DNA from: Tabrizicola sp.
GTDB taxonomy: Bacteria > Pseudomonadota > Alphaproteobacteria > Rhodobacterales > Rhodobacteraceae
DNA: 64,000 nt
Direction: 5' to 3'
Assembly: GCF_030373185.1 (NCBI RefSeq)
Contig: NZ_JAUCZH010000005.1
Span: forward strand, 186,001 to 250,000
Part shown: piece by piece, positions 26,405-35,733 of the stretch
How the letters are laid out: every line of letters starts with the position of its first letter
Numbering within the stretch: the stretch's first letter is position 1
Made by a program: the position numbers and the translations under genes
The notes under the pieces: model-generated
Told to the model about the DNA's origin: nothing
Seen by the model: the letters and a program-made list of their open reading frames with translations, nothing else
Database searches by the model: none

Positions 26405-26438
26405 ACGGCCCGCGGGAACCTCCCCCCGCGGGCCGTTT
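26405..26438 (+). terminator. Rho-independent terminator of glnK-amtB
   Basis: Perfect 12-bp stem ACGGCCCGCGGG / CCCGCGGGCCGT with an 8-base loop, followed by TTTC. It lies 52 bases after the amtB stop and before the next plus-strand gene. Confidence 0.8.
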
Positions 26439-26499
26439 CACTTTGCGGGTTTCGGCTACCCGGTCCGGGCGCTAGGGTCGGCCCGCAACAGGAGGCGGG

Positions 26500-27399
26500 A
26501 TGCAAAGCGAAGGCAGACCCTTGCGCGGGGTGGCGCTGGTGGTGGCGGCGACCTTCCTGTTTGCCGTGGCCGATACGCTGGGCAAACATCTGGCCATGCT
26601 TTACGCCACGTCGCTGATCCTTGCGGCGCGCTACGGGGTCAATCTTCTGATCGTCACGGCGGTCATGTGGCCACGCCACCGCGCGGCACTGTGGCGCACA
26701 GAGCGGACCGGGTTGGTCATCCTGCGCGGGCTATGTCTTGCCATCGCTTCGATCACCATGCTCTTGGCGCTGCGGGTGATGCCGGTGGCCGAGACGGTGG
26801 CGATCATCTACATCACGCCGGTTCTGGTGATGCTGGCGGCTGGCACCGTGCTGGGCGAACGGGTCAGCCTCTGGGGCTGGATCGGTGCCGGGCTTGGCTT
26901 TGTCGGTGTGCTGCTGGTCGCGCGCCCCGGCAGCGGGCTGGACCCGTGGGGCGTGGCGCTGGCGCTGGTCAATGCGGTCCTTGCCACCGGCTATCACCTT
27001 CTGACACGCGTGCTGGCGCGCAGCGAAACCACCATGGCAATGATGTTTCATACGGCCCTTGTCGGCACGGTGGTCTTTTCCCTGCTGGTCGTCGTGCTGC
27101 ATTCCGGCGAGGTGCCTGACCTGCCTGACCTTGGCCTGATGGTCAGCCTTGGCGCGCTGGCGACGGTGGCCCATCTGATGTTCACCAGCGCCTACCGGGA
27201 AGCTCCGGCGTCAACCCTTGCCCCGGTCAACTACATGCACATTGCCTTTGCCACGGTGCTTGGGGCGCTGGTGTTCCGCCAATTGCCCGATGCGCTGGGC
27301 TTTCTTGGCATGGGTGCCATCGCTGCCGCCGGGATTCTGGCGGCATGGCAGGCGTCGCGGCTAAGGTTCGGCTTCAGCCTCAGCGGCTGGCGAAAGTGA
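26500..27399 (+). CDS. EamA/DMT-family transporter
   Basis: 299 residues with about 10 predicted membrane helices in two EamA repeats: the first starts at LVVAATFLFAVADTLGKH, the second at WGVALALVNAVLATGYHLL. The GERVSLWGWIGAGLGFVGVLLVARPG stretch is typical of the drug/metabolite transporter superfamily. The substrate cannot be predicted. Its 3' end overlaps the 3' end of the opposite-strand EamA gene by 20 bases. Confidence 0.88.
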   Translation: MQSEGRPLRGVALVVAATFLFAVADTLGKHLAMLYATSLILAARYGVNLLIVTAVMWPRHRAALWRTERTGLVILRGLCLAIASITMLLALRVMPVAETVAIIYITPVLVMLAAGTVLGERVSLWGWIGAGLGFVGVLLVARPGSGLDPWGVALALVNAVLATGYHLLTRVLARSETTMAMMFHTALVGTVVFSLLVVVLHSGEVPDLPDLGLMVSLGALATVAHLMFTSAYREAPASTLAPVNYMHIAFATVLGALVFRQLPDALGFLGMGAIAAAGILAAWQASRLRFGFSLSGWRK

Positions 27400-28258
27400 T
27401 CAGGGCGGTGCCAAGAACGGCCAGACCCGCCCCGGCCCAGGCCGTTGGCCCGGGCGCGCGGCGGGTGACCCACCAGACCATCGGCAGGATCAGGATGGGC
27501 GTGGTCGAGGAAAGCGTGGTCACGATCCCCACATCGCCATGCGCCAGCGCCGCCATCAAGAGCGACATCCCAAGAAAGATGCCCGAAAAGGCCGAGGCCC
27601 CGATCCGCCGCCTGTCCTTTGGCAAGGGTTGCGCCGCAGGGCGTAGCGCCGGAACCGCCAGCAGCGCCAGAAAGAACGCAGCCCCCAGCCCCGAACGGAT
27701 TGCCATCGCGGCGAACGGCTCGGCCCCTGCCTGCATTGCCGGGCGGGCCAGCAGGCTGCCCGTCGCCTGCCCCAACGCGGTAATCACGCCAAGTGCCAGC
27801 CCAAGACCAAGCGTCCTTGGCCCTCGCGCACCTTCACACCCGTCGGGGCCGATGAGCGCCAGCACGATCCCCCCCAGGATAAGCGCCACGCCGGCACCCT
27901 GTGTCAGATTCACCGTCTCGTCCCGGAAGTTGTAGCCAAGGATCAGCGCGAAGGGGGCGGACAGGGTAAAGACCAGCGCATTCAGCCGCGGCCCAAGCAA
28001 CTGGATCGTCGCAATGAAGGTCGAGGTGGCCAGCATGATCCCCGCTACCGAAGACCCCGCCAGCCAGAAGAACTCGGCCATCCCGATGCTGCGCCAGCCA
28101 CCAAAGGCAAGCGCAACGGCAGCCGTCATCGCGAAAGCCAGCCCCATCTGCCAGCGCGCCAGCTGCAAGGCACCCACGCGCCCTGTGACGCTGTCGATCT
28201 GCATGGCAGACAGCGCAAAGGTGGCCGCCGCAGCAAGGGAAAGTGCTACGGCAAGCAT
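27380..28258 (-). CDS. EamA/DMT-family transporter, downstream of aminotransferase
   Basis: 292 residues, about 10 membrane helices in two EamA repeats (SLAAAATFALSAMQID at the start; LGLALGVITALGQATGSLLAR in the second half). It is only distantly similar to the convergent neighbour. It starts 6 bases after the aminotransferase stop, so sseA, aminotransferase and this gene probably form one operon. It may export a product of that pathway, which is inference. Confidence 0.87.
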   Translation of the reverse strand: MLAVALSLAAAATFALSAMQIDSVTGRVGALQLARWQMGLAFAMTAAVALAFGGWRSIGMAEFFWLAGSSVAGIMLATSTFIATIQLLGPRLNALVFTLSAPFALILGYNFRDETVNLTQGAGVALILGGIVLALIGPDGCEGARGPRTLGLGLALGVITALGQATGSLLARPAMQAGAEPFAAMAIRSGLGAAFFLALLAVPALRPAAQPLPKDRRRIGASAFSGIFLGMSLLMAALAHGDVGIVTTLSSTTPILILPMVWWVTRRAPGPTAWAGAGLAVLGTALITFASR

Positions 28259-28264
28259 GCGGTG

Positions 28265-29440
28265 TCAGATCACCTGTGCAATCGCGGCGGCAAGGATCGG
28301 CACGGTCCGTGCGTTCAGCCCCGCGATGTTGATCCGGCTGTCGCCGACCATGTAGATGCCATGATCTTCCCGCAAGCGGTTCACCTGCGCTTCGCTCAGG
28401 CCAAGGCGGCTGAACATGCCCCGGTGAGTGGCCACAAAATCGAATCGGTCGGAGTTGGTGGCGCGGCGCAGCTCATCGGCAAGCTGCTTGCGCAGGCCCA
28501 GCATGTTCTGGCGGACCTCCTCAAGCTCGGCCTTCCAGTCAGCAGTCAGCGCGGCATCTTCCAGAATCATCGTCACCACCCGCGCACCATGGTCGGGCGG
28601 GAAGCTGTAGTTCTGACGGTTCAGGAAGTTGAGGTTGCCCTGCACCACGGCCTTGCGCTCGGGGCTTGTCAGCGCGATCAGGATCCCCGTCCGTTCACGG
28701 TAGATCCCGAAATTCTTCGAACAACTGGCCGCGATCAGCACCTCGGGGAAGGCCGCCGCGATCTTCCGCGTTGCAGCGGCGTCTTCTTCCAGCCCGTCAC
28801 CAAAGCCCTGATAGGCAAGGTCGACAAACGGCACCGCGCCCTTCCTTTGCAGGACGGCGATCACCTGATCCCACTGGCCCGCATCCAGATTGGCCCCGGT
28901 CGGGTTGTGGCAGCACCCGTGCAAAAGGACCGCATCACCCGCCGCCACGCCATCCAGGTCAGCCATCAGCCCGGCGAAATCGATGCCCGAGGTGGCGGTG
29001 TCGAAATATCGGTATTCGGCCATCGGCATGCCAAGATACTTGATGATCGAAGGGTGGTTCGGCCAGGTCGGCGCCGAAAGCCACACCTTTGCCGCCGGGG
29101 TGGCCATGCGGATCAGTTCCAGCGCCTGCCGGATCGCCCCCGTGCCGCCCGGCGTGGCAACCGACGCCGCCCGGTCGGCAAAGCCGTCGCCAAGGATCAT
29201 CCCCACCAGTGCTGCGTTGAAGGCAGGCTCACCGGCCAGACCGGTGTAGGTCTTGGTGGTCTCAACCTCCCACAGCTTCTTTTCCGCCGCCTTCACCGCC
29301 CGCATCACCGGGGTCAGGCCGGTTGCGTCCTTGTAGACGCCGACGCCAAGGTCGATCTTCGTGGTCCGGGGATCGTCCCGATACATGGCGATCAGTTGCA
29401 GGATCTTGTCCTGCGGCTGGGGGGTCAGGGTCTCAAGCAT
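28265..29440 (-). CDS. Aspartate/aromatic aminotransferase (class I, PLP)
   Basis: 391 residues of the AspC/TyrB type. It starts MLETLTPQPQDKILQLIAMYRDDPRTTKIDLGVGVY. Lys242 in SCSKNFGIYRERTG is the PLP Schiff-base lysine, and CCHNPTGANL carries the conserved Asn-Pro-Thr-Gly. These enzymes transaminate aspartate and aromatic amino acids with 2-oxoglutarate; several also accept cysteine, giving 3-mercaptopyruvate. The gene directly follows sseA (15 bases), whose substrate is 3-mercaptopyruvate. Confidence 0.93.
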   Translation of the reverse strand: MLETLTPQPQDKILQLIAMYRDDPRTTKIDLGVGVYKDATGLTPVMRAVKAAEKKLWEVETTKTYTGLAGEPAFNAALVGMILGDGFADRAASVATPGGTGAIRQALELIRMATPAAKVWLSAPTWPNHPSIIKYLGMPMAEYRYFDTATSGIDFAGLMADLDGVAAGDAVLLHGCCHNPTGANLDAGQWDQVIAVLQRKGAVPFVDLAYQGFGDGLEEDAAATRKIAAAFPEVLIAASCSKNFGIYRERTGILIALTSPERKAVVQGNLNFLNRQNYSFPPDHGARVVTMILEDAALTADWKAELEEVRQNMLGLRKQLADELRRATNSDRFDFVATHRGMFSRLGLSEAQVNRLREDHGIYMVGDSRINIAGLNARTVPILAAAIAQVI

Positions 29441-29455
29441 CGTGTCCTCTGGGCT

Positions 29456-30319
29456 TCATGGCCCGGTTGCGACCCGCAGGTCGTCATACATGCCCCATTC
29501 GGACCACGATCCGTCATAGAGCGCATGGTTGCGGTGGCCGATCCGTTCCAGCGCCAGCGACAGAACCGCCGCCGTCACGCCAGACCCGCAGGTGGTGATG
29601 GCAGGCTTGGTCAGGTCTACGCCGGCTGCCTCGAAAACCGCTTTCAGCGCCGCGGGGGGCTTCATCGTGCCATCCGGGTTCAACACGTCCGCGAAGGGCA
29701 GGTTCCTTGATCCGGGAATATGGCCGGACCGCAGGCCGGGGCGGGGTTCCGGCGCTTCGCCCCGGAACCGGGCGACGGCGCGGGCATCGATGATTTCAGC
29801 CTCGGCCAGCTTGGCGGCATGGGCGACTTGCGTCACGTCCTTCACCAGATGGTTCTGGCGGCTGACGGTCATGTGCCGGTCGCGCACGATCGGCGGCATA
29901 TCCTCGACCTCGCGCCCCTCGGCCTGCCATTTGGCAAAGCCGCCGTCCAGAACGGCCACATCGGTCTTGCCCATCAGCCGGAAGGTCCACCAGACCCGGG
30001 CGGCCGAAAAGATGCCCATGCTGTCATAGACCACCACCTGATGCCCGTCCCCCACACCCATCGTGCGCATCCGGCTGATGAACTTTTCCGGCGGCGGGGC
30101 CATGTGGGGCAACTCGGAGCGCAAGTCGGCGATTTCGTCGATGTCGAAAAACCGCGCGCCGGGGATATGGGCCGCGTCATACTCGGCCTTCGCATCCCGC
30201 CCTGATCCCGGCAGGAACCAGCTTGCATCCAGCACCCGCAGATCGGGGTCGCGCAAATGGGCTGCAAGCCAGTCGGTCGAGACCAATGTCTTGGGGTCAT
30301 CCTGCGGCGAAGGGGTCAT
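29456..30319 (-). CDS. sseA: 3-mercaptopyruvate sulfurtransferase
   Basis: 287 residues from the ATG at 30319, which follows GGGAGAGCC. Two rhodanese domains: the first (about 1-145) without a catalytic Cys and the second with active-site Cys244 in TTCGSGVTAAVL. The CGSGVT loop is the mercaptopyruvate-type loop and differs from the thiosulfate-type CRKG. The enzyme transfers sulfur from 3-mercaptopyruvate to thiol or cyanide acceptors. It heads the sseA - aminotransferase - EamA run. Confidence 0.93.
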   Translation of the reverse strand: MTPSPQDDPKTLVSTDWLAAHLRDPDLRVLDASWFLPGSGRDAKAEYDAAHIPGARFFDIDEIADLRSELPHMAPPPEKFISRMRTMGVGDGHQVVVYDSMGIFSAARVWWTFRLMGKTDVAVLDGGFAKWQAEGREVEDMPPIVRDRHMTVSRQNHLVKDVTQVAHAAKLAEAEIIDARAVARFRGEAPEPRPGLRSGHIPGSRNLPFADVLNPDGTMKPPAALKAVFEAAGVDLTKPAITTCGSGVTAAVLSLALERIGHRNHALYDGSWSEWGMYDDLRVATGP

Positions 30320-30401
30320 GGCGGCTCTCCCGGGGGGTTTTCGGGATATATCCTTGCCACCCGCGCCGACGCAAGCGCGCAAGCGGAGCCGTGACGACCG
30401 G

Positions 30402-30881
30402 TCAGCCTTGGCTGTTCTGCTTCATCAGCCGCGCCTTCTGCCGGTCCCAGTCTCGCTTGGCGGATGTCTCGCGCTTGTCGGACAGCTTCTTGCCCTTGGC
30501 GATGCCCAGCTTCAGCTTCACGATGCCGCGGTCGTTGAAATACATCTTCATCGGCACGATGGTCATGCCTTCGCGGCCTACCGCGTTCCACAGTCGCGAC
30601 AGTTCCTTGCGCGAAACCAGCAGCTTGCGGCGACGGCGTTCCTCATGACCCCAGGTCTTGGCCTGAAGATAGGGCGCGATGTAGCTGTTGATCAGCCACA
30701 GTTCGCCCCCCTCGACCGAGGCATAGCTTTCGGCAATGTTCGCCCCCCCCTGCCGCAGGCTTTTGACTTCCGAGCCGAAAAGCATGATCCCGGCCTCAAG
30801 ATCGCTTTCGATGTGGTAATCGAATCGCGCCCGCCGATTTTCGGCTATGAGTTTGGAATTGGGATCAGACTTTGCCACCAT
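30402..30881 (-). CDS. smpB: SsrA-binding protein
   Basis: 159 residues with the SmpB core: [55 protein letters not shown], and the basic C-terminal tail ([24 protein letters not shown]). It binds tmRNA and delivers it to stalled ribosomes for trans-translation. No tmRNA gene was seen in the flanking DNA. The start has no strong ribosome site but gives the family N-terminus. Confidence 0.96.
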   Translation of the reverse strand: MVAKSDPNSKLIAENRRARFDYHIESDLEAGIMLFGSEVKSLRQGGANIAESYASVEGGELWLINSYIAPYLQAKTWGHEERRRRKLLVSRKELSRLWNAVGREGMTIVPMKMYFNDRGIVKLKLGIAKGKKLSDKRETSAKRDWDRQKARLMKQNSQG

Positions 30882-30930
30882 GATAGGTGTCAGATAAGGA
30901 CTGGGGCAAGCTTAGTCCAGAAGGGAAGAC

Positions 30931-31374
30931 ATGCTGGTTCAGATCGCGCTGGGAACGGGGCTTCTTATCCTCAACCTCGTGGTCATGGCTGTGGCCGCGC
31001 TTCTGCTGGAGACCGCCTTCCGGCGAAGCCATCCTTGGCTGGTTTCCCAACCGCAGCGGCCGAAACTGCTTTTGATGCTGGTTGGCGTCGGTCTTTGGGT
31101 GCTTGCCGTCATCACATCTGGTGTCTGGATCTGGGCCACCACGCTGCACATCCTGGGCGCCTTCACCACCCTCGAAGAGGCGATTTACTTCGCGATCGAG
31201 TCCTTCACCACGCTTGGTCTTGGCGATGTGGTGCCTCGGAAGGAATGGCGCATTCTGGCAGCGATGACGGCAGTAAACGGTTTCCTGAGCTTTGGCTTGC
31301 TGACCGCGCTTCTGGTCGAGGCGCTGCGGCAGGTCCGGCTGGCACAATTGGAAAGGCTTCACCACAACAGGTGA
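30931..31374 (+). CDS. Two-helix potassium-channel-like protein
   Basis: 147 residues. Hydrophobic segments at about 4-27 and 46-70, then a pore helix and filter (ESFTTLGLGDVVP, 90-102), then a final helix about 108-128. The TTLGLGD filter matches the potassium channel TTVGYGD with GLG in place of GYG. There is no ligand-binding RCK or voltage-sensor domain. GAAGGGAAG precedes the ATG. Ion selectivity is uncertain because of the filter change. Confidence 0.75.
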   Translation: MLVQIALGTGLLILNLVVMAVAALLLETAFRRSHPWLVSQPQRPKLLLMLVGVGLWVLAVITSGVWIWATTLHILGAFTTLEEAIYFAIESFTTLGLGDVVPRKEWRILAAMTAVNGFLSFGLLTALLVEALRQVRLAQLERLHHNR

Positions 31375-31439
31375 CACAATCCGAAAGCCGCTGGCAAACG
31401 GCGTCGACCCAGGATCTTGCCGGGAAGAGTCTCTCGGTT

Positions 31440-33380
31440 TCAGCCCTTCAGTTCATTCGTGATCCGCACTGGCCCGACCGCACCTTTCAGCTTGGCGCGG
31501 TAGATCACCACGCCTTCGGCCACCCGCATCACATAGGTCCGCGTTTCGGTGAAGGGGATGGTTTCCACCCAGTCAACCACATCCACATCCGGGCGGCGCG
31601 GGTCTCCGAATTCACCGATCCAGCGGCGCGGGCGGCCGGGGCCTGCGTTGTAGCCCGAAGCAATCAGCGCGATGGAAGGGCCGAATTCCGACGCCATCTC
31701 GGACAGATAGGCAGCCCCCATGGCCACGTTATAGGCCGGGTCCGAGATCAGCTTGCCTTCCTCGAAGGGTTTGCCCAGCTTGCCCGCCATCAGCTTTGCC
31801 GTGCCGGGCAAGACCTGCATCAGACCCCGCGCGTCTGCCGTGGACCGGGCGGCCGGATCGAACTCGCTTTCCCGGCGTGCGATGGACAGCGCCAGCGCGC
31901 GGCTGACCTTCAATCCATCCGGCACAAAGGCTGGCACCGGGTAATAGGCCGAGGGCAGGATAACGCCGCGTTCGGCCGCGGCCTTGCCGATCAGCACGGC
32001 CAGATGCGGCTCTTGCCAGTCCAGCACCATGGCCGCCATCTGGGCCAGCCCCGTGCGGTCCTGCGTTTCGCCAAGATGCAGCAGAAACCGCTTGGCAAGG
32101 TTCAGATCGCCAGCCGCCCGCAGCAGACGCGCGGCCTCCAGAACCGAAGACTGCGCAAAGGCCGCTCCGCGCCAGTCTGGCACCGCGAGGCCGGACAACA
32201 GGCCGGAATCCAGCGTCATGCCCAGCCGTTCGGCGGCCAAGAGACCGTAATAGGCCGTTTGATGCACGGCCGCCGCCTGAAAGTCGGCAGTCCCGTCCTG
32301 ACCCGACGCATCACGCGCGCGGCCCAGCCAGTAATGCGCGCGCGCAAGGCTGATCGGGGTAGAAACGCCCGACAGAAGCCGCTCGAAATGGGTCAGCGCC
32401 GTCTTGGGGTCATCCAGCCGCCGCAGCGCGATGAAGCCTGACAGGAATTCCAGATCGGCATAGTCGGCTCCACCGGTCAGATGATGATTGGCCGCCACCC
32501 GGTAGGCTTCTGCCGCGCGGCCTTGCCGCAAGAGCCAGCGCGTCAGGATTGCCCGGCGCGGCGCCCATGCCTGCGGCCGACCAAGTGCCTCGGCGCTGGT
32601 CGATCTTTCGACGATCAGGACCAGAGCATCATCGTAAAGGTCGCGCTTCATGCGCCAGATGAAGCGGTCATGGGCCATCCCGGCGTCGCCCTTCCGCGCC
32701 GCCGGAACCGCGTCGATCACCGCCGTCACGCCGGGCGTTTCGGCCTGCAAGGCAATCCGCGCCTTGGCCAGCGCCTGAAAATCCTTGCCCACGCGTGGCA
32801 GCATCCGCTCGGCCTCATTGCGCTTGCCGTCCCACAACAGACGGTCCAACCGCAGATCGTGGACAAAGCTGACGGCCTCGGGTTTCAGCGCGATCAGCGC
32901 CGCTTCCTGATCGGGCGTGAAGGACAGCTCGGCCCAGGCCCGCATTGCCTCGGTCTCGGCCTCGGCCACCCGGCCCGCAGCGACCAGCGCCCGGACATAG
33001 GCGATGGCCCCCTCTCCGGTCGCAGGCGGGGCAGAGGCGAACCACGCGATCACCCGCGCGGGGTCTTCGGACCGGGCGACCGCCTCTTCGCCCTTCTGGC
33101 GCAGCAGGGGCAGGCCCGGCCAATCCGGCCGCCGGGCCAGAAACGCCTCATAGTCGCCCAGCCGCCCGTCACCGGCGCGCAGGCGCTGCCATTCGATCAC
33201 GTCACGCCCGACACCGGACGGGGCCACGGCCAGGGCGCCATCCCAGTCCTTGCCCGCTGCCACCGCAAGGGCGGTGCGCATGGCCTGCACCTCGTCAGCG
33301 CGGGCATGGGTGGCGTGCAGAAGACCCAGTGACAGAAGGATCAGCCGAAGGAAGCGAAGCAGGGCAGGAGGTGTTTTCAT
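31440..33380 (-). CDS. slt: Soluble lytic murein transglycosylase
   Basis: 646 residues. The signal peptide (LILLSLGLLHATHARA) leads to a long alpha-helical superhelix with TPR-like repeats (about 30-480) and a C-terminal Slt70-type lysozyme-like domain. The catalytic Glu is about residue 504 in SIARRESEFDPAARS; GLMQVLPGTA and ASGYNAGPGRPRRW complete the fold. It cleaves the glycan strands of peptidoglycan forming 1,6-anhydroMurNAc. The ATG at 33380 was chosen for the signal peptide; a longer in-frame start at 33416 exists. It is divergent from dapA. Confidence 0.92.
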   Translation of the reverse strand: MKTPPALLRFLRLILLSLGLLHATHARADEVQAMRTALAVAAGKDWDGALAVAPSGVGRDVIEWQRLRAGDGRLGDYEAFLARRPDWPGLPLLRQKGEEAVARSEDPARVIAWFASAPPATGEGAIAYVRALVAAGRVAEAETEAMRAWAELSFTPDQEAALIALKPEAVSFVHDLRLDRLLWDGKRNEAERMLPRVGKDFQALAKARIALQAETPGVTAVIDAVPAARKGDAGMAHDRFIWRMKRDLYDDALVLIVERSTSAEALGRPQAWAPRRAILTRWLLRQGRAAEAYRVAANHHLTGGADYADLEFLSGFIALRRLDDPKTALTHFERLLSGVSTPISLARAHYWLGRARDASGQDGTADFQAAAVHQTAYYGLLAAERLGMTLDSGLLSGLAVPDWRGAAFAQSSVLEAARLLRAAGDLNLAKRFLLHLGETQDRTGLAQMAAMVLDWQEPHLAVLIGKAAAERGVILPSAYYPVPAFVPDGLKVSRALALSIARRESEFDPAARSTADARGLMQVLPGTAKLMAGKLGKPFEEGKLISDPAYNVAMGAAYLSEMASEFGPSIALIASGYNAGPGRPRRWIGEFGDPRRPDVDVVDWVETIPFTETRTYVMRVAEGVVIYRAKLKGAVGPVRITNELKG

Positions 33381-33523
33381 GCCGCTGAATCTGCCTGACC
33401 GGCCCCGGACCCACAACCCACGACTGCGCGAGCGGCAAGACTTGGCTTTGCACGGGGCAGCGGCTATGAGAGGCGCGTTTGCAGCCGGGCGGGTTCCGCC
33501 CCCAACAGGTAAGGAGATGCGTC

Positions 33524-34396
33524 ATGATCAAGGGGTCCATTCCAGCCCTGGTGACGCCGTTCAAGAACGGCGAGCTTGATCTGGTGACGCTCAAGAAACT
33601 TGTGGACTGGCACATTGCCGAAGGCTCCACCGGTCTTGTCCCGGTGGGGACGACCGGCGAAAGCCCGACACTCAGCCACGCCGAACATCAGAAAGTCATC
33701 GAGGAAGTCGTCGCCGCGGCGGCTGGCCGGGTGCCGGTGATCGCGGGCGCTGGCTCGAACAATACCGTGGAAGGCATCAGCCTGATCCGCCACGCCGAAA
33801 AGGTGGGGGCCGACGCGGCGCTGGTGGTCACGCCCTATTACAACAAGCCCACACAGGCCGGCCTGATCGCGCATTACACCGCGCTGCACGACTGCTGCAC
33901 CCTGCCGATCATCATCTACAACATCCCCGGCCGTTCGGTCGTGGACATGCTGCCTGACACCATGGGCGCACTGGCAAGGCTGCCCCGGATCATCGGCGTC
34001 AAGGACGCCACCGGCAAGATCGAGCGCGTCAGCCAGCAGCGCGCTTCTTGCGGCGCGGATTTCATCCAGCTGTCGGGTGAGGACGCAACCGCGCTTGGCT
34101 TCAACGCGCATGGCGGGGTTGGCTGCATCAGCGTGACGGCAAACGTCGCCCCGCGCCTCTGTGCCGAGTTCCAGGCGGCCACGCTGGCCGGCGACTATGC
34201 CAAGGCGCTGGAGTATCAGGACCGGCTGATGCCCCTGCACGAGGCGATCTTCATCGAGCCGGGCCTTGTCGGCGCCAAATATGGCCTGTCGCTTCTTGGC
34301 CTCTGCTCCGAAGAGGTCCGCCTGCCGCTGGTCGGGCTGACCGATGGCACCAAGGCGAAGATCAAGGCCGCGATGCAGCACGCCGGGCTGATCTGA
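33524..34396 (+). CDS. dapA: 4-hydroxy-tetrahydrodipicolinate synthase
   Basis: 290 residues from the ATG at 33524 with AAGGAG upstream. Condenses pyruvate and aspartate semialdehyde in lysine and diaminopimelate synthesis. Lys160 in [10 protein letters not shown] is the Schiff-base lysine; Thr43-Thr44 in VGTTGES and Tyr132 in [10 protein letters not shown] are the other catalytic residues. Length and motifs match the bacterial enzyme rather than NanA or related aldolases. Diaminopimelate also feeds the peptidoglycan handled by the neighbouring lytic transglycosylase. Confidence 0.95.
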   Translation: MIKGSIPALVTPFKNGELDLVTLKKLVDWHIAEGSTGLVPVGTTGESPTLSHAEHQKVIEEVVAAAAGRVPVIAGAGSNNTVEGISLIRHAEKVGADAALVVTPYYNKPTQAGLIAHYTALHDCCTLPIIIYNIPGRSVVDMLPDTMGALARLPRIIGVKDATGKIERVSQQRASCGADFIQLSGEDATALGFNAHGGVGCISVTANVAPRLCAEFQAATLAGDYAKALEYQDRLMPLHEAIFIEPGLVGAKYGLSLLGLCSEEVRLPLVGLTDGTKAKIKAAMQHAGLI

Positions 34397-34617
34397 CCGC
34401 TTCGGCCGTTCGGTCCCGATTGCACCCCGCCCTTGCGCGCCGAATGGCTTGCAAGGGCTTTCGCAGTGTGTGGCCGGGCCGACGGCAGGCAAAGGTGTCT
34501 TTCGGCCGAACGAACACCGCCCGGACAGGGGTCGGACGGGGACCGGACGGACCCCCTTCGCGACGGCTTGTCATTTCCGCCCCGCCCGCGCACCTTGCCC
34601 CCGCAACGGAGGCCACG

Positions 34618-35646
34618 ATGCGCAGTTCCAAAACCATCCATGTCATTTCCGCCCATGCCGAGGGCGAGGTCGGCGATGTCATCGTCGGCGGTGTTGCCCC
34701 GCCGCCCGGCGCGACGCTGTGGGAGATGCGCGAGGCGCTGTGGCGCGACCAGACCCTGCGCAACTTCGTGCTGAACGAACCGCGCGGCGGTGTGTTCCGC
34801 CACGTCAACCTGCTGGTACCGCCGAAAGACCCGCGCGCCCAGATGGGCTTCATCATCATGGAGCCCGAGGACAACCCGCCGATGTCGGGGTCGAACTCGA
34901 TCTGCGTGGCGACGGTTCTTCTGGATAGTGGAATCATCCCGATGACCGAGCCCGTGACCGAGATGGCCCTCGAAGCCCCCGGCGGGCTGGTGACGGTGCG
35001 GGCCGATTGCCGGAACGGCAAGGCCGAGCGTATCCATGTCCGCAACCTGCCGTCCTTCGCCGACCGGCTGGCGGTGCCGCTTGATGTGCCGGGCCTTGGG
35101 CGCCTGACCGTGGACACCGCCTACGGCGCCGACAGTTTCGTCGTGGTCGATGCCGAGGCGCTGGGCTTCACCCATGCGCCCGAAGACGCGCATGCGATGG
35201 CGAAGCTGGGCGTGCAGATCACCACGGCGGCCGACGCTCAGCTTGGCTTTTCCCACCCCGAAAATCCCGACTGGCGGCATTTCTCATTCTGCCTCTTCGC
35301 AGGCCCCCTGACCCGCGTGGCGGACGGCTGGGAGACGAAACACGCCGTTTCGGTCCGCCCGGGCAAGATCGACCGCTCCCCCACCGGCACGGCGGTTTCG
35401 GCCCGGCTGGCGATCCTCGCGGCACGCGGCCAGATCGGCCCGGGCGAGGTCTTGCGGGCCTATTCCCTGATCGGAGGGCAGTTCGAGGGGCGGATCGTCG
35501 GGGCCGCGAAGGTCGGCCATCTGGACGCTATCCTGCCCGAGATTTCGGGGCGGGCCTGGATCACCGGGACGCACCAGCACATGCTGGACCCTGCCGATCC
35601 CTGGCCGCAAGGCTACCGGCTGTCCGACACCTGGGGCGCGCGGTGA
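34618..35646 (+). CDS. Proline racemase family enzyme, Ser90/Thr256 type
   Basis: 342 residues from the ATG at 34618, which follows GGAGG; the upstream in-frame extension is not family-like. It has the proline racemase fold blocks, but at the first catalytic position the sequence is [16 protein letters not shown] (Ser90 where racemases have Cys) and at the second it is [14 protein letters not shown] (Thr256 where racemases have Cys). A Thr at the second position is the hallmark of trans-3-hydroxy-L-proline dehydratases, so a hydroxyproline or hydroxy-amino acid dehydratase is the likeliest role. True racemase activity is unlikely. An EamA transporter follows 87 bases downstream. Confidence 0.8.
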   Translation: MRSSKTIHVISAHAEGEVGDVIVGGVAPPPGATLWEMREALWRDQTLRNFVLNEPRGGVFRHVNLLVPPKDPRAQMGFIIMEPEDNPPMSGSNSICVATVLLDSGIIPMTEPVTEMALEAPGGLVTVRADCRNGKAERIHVRNLPSFADRLAVPLDVPGLGRLTVDTAYGADSFVVVDAEALGFTHAPEDAHAMAKLGVQITTAADAQLGFSHPENPDWRHFSFCLFAGPLTRVADGWETKHAVSVRPGKIDRSPTGTAVSARLAILAARGQIGPGEVLRAYSLIGGQFEGRIVGAAKVGHLDAILPEISGRAWITGTHQHMLDPADPWPQGYRLSDTWGAR

Positions 35647-35720
35647 CCCTGCTGTCACCGCGGCTCGTCGAGCACTTCGCGCACTCGTCGCACAGACCCC
35701 CGACGAAAACACGACGAGCC
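35642..35720 (+). promoter_or_regulatory. Structured leader before the EamA gene
   Basis: GGTGAC-CCTGCT-GTCACC forms a hairpin over the stop codon of the racemase-family gene. GGCTCGTCG (35662-35670) and CGACGAGCC (35712-35720) are perfect inverted arms that end just before the TGAGGAGGAG ribosome site of the next gene. It could be a terminator or translation-control structure; evidence is structural only. Confidence 0.4.
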
Positions 35721-35733
35721 TGAGGAGGAGCCC

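Noticed and set aside
24811-26679. 622-codon minus-strand frame opposite amtB
   Set aside because: It covers the whole amtB gene, and composition is that of a high-GC shadow.
30063-32441. Long open frame of 792 codons on the plus strand opposite smpB and slt
   Set aside because: It lies mostly across two well-supported minus-strand genes, and its residues (His/Arg/Gln-rich, low complexity) are typical of antisense high-GC frames.
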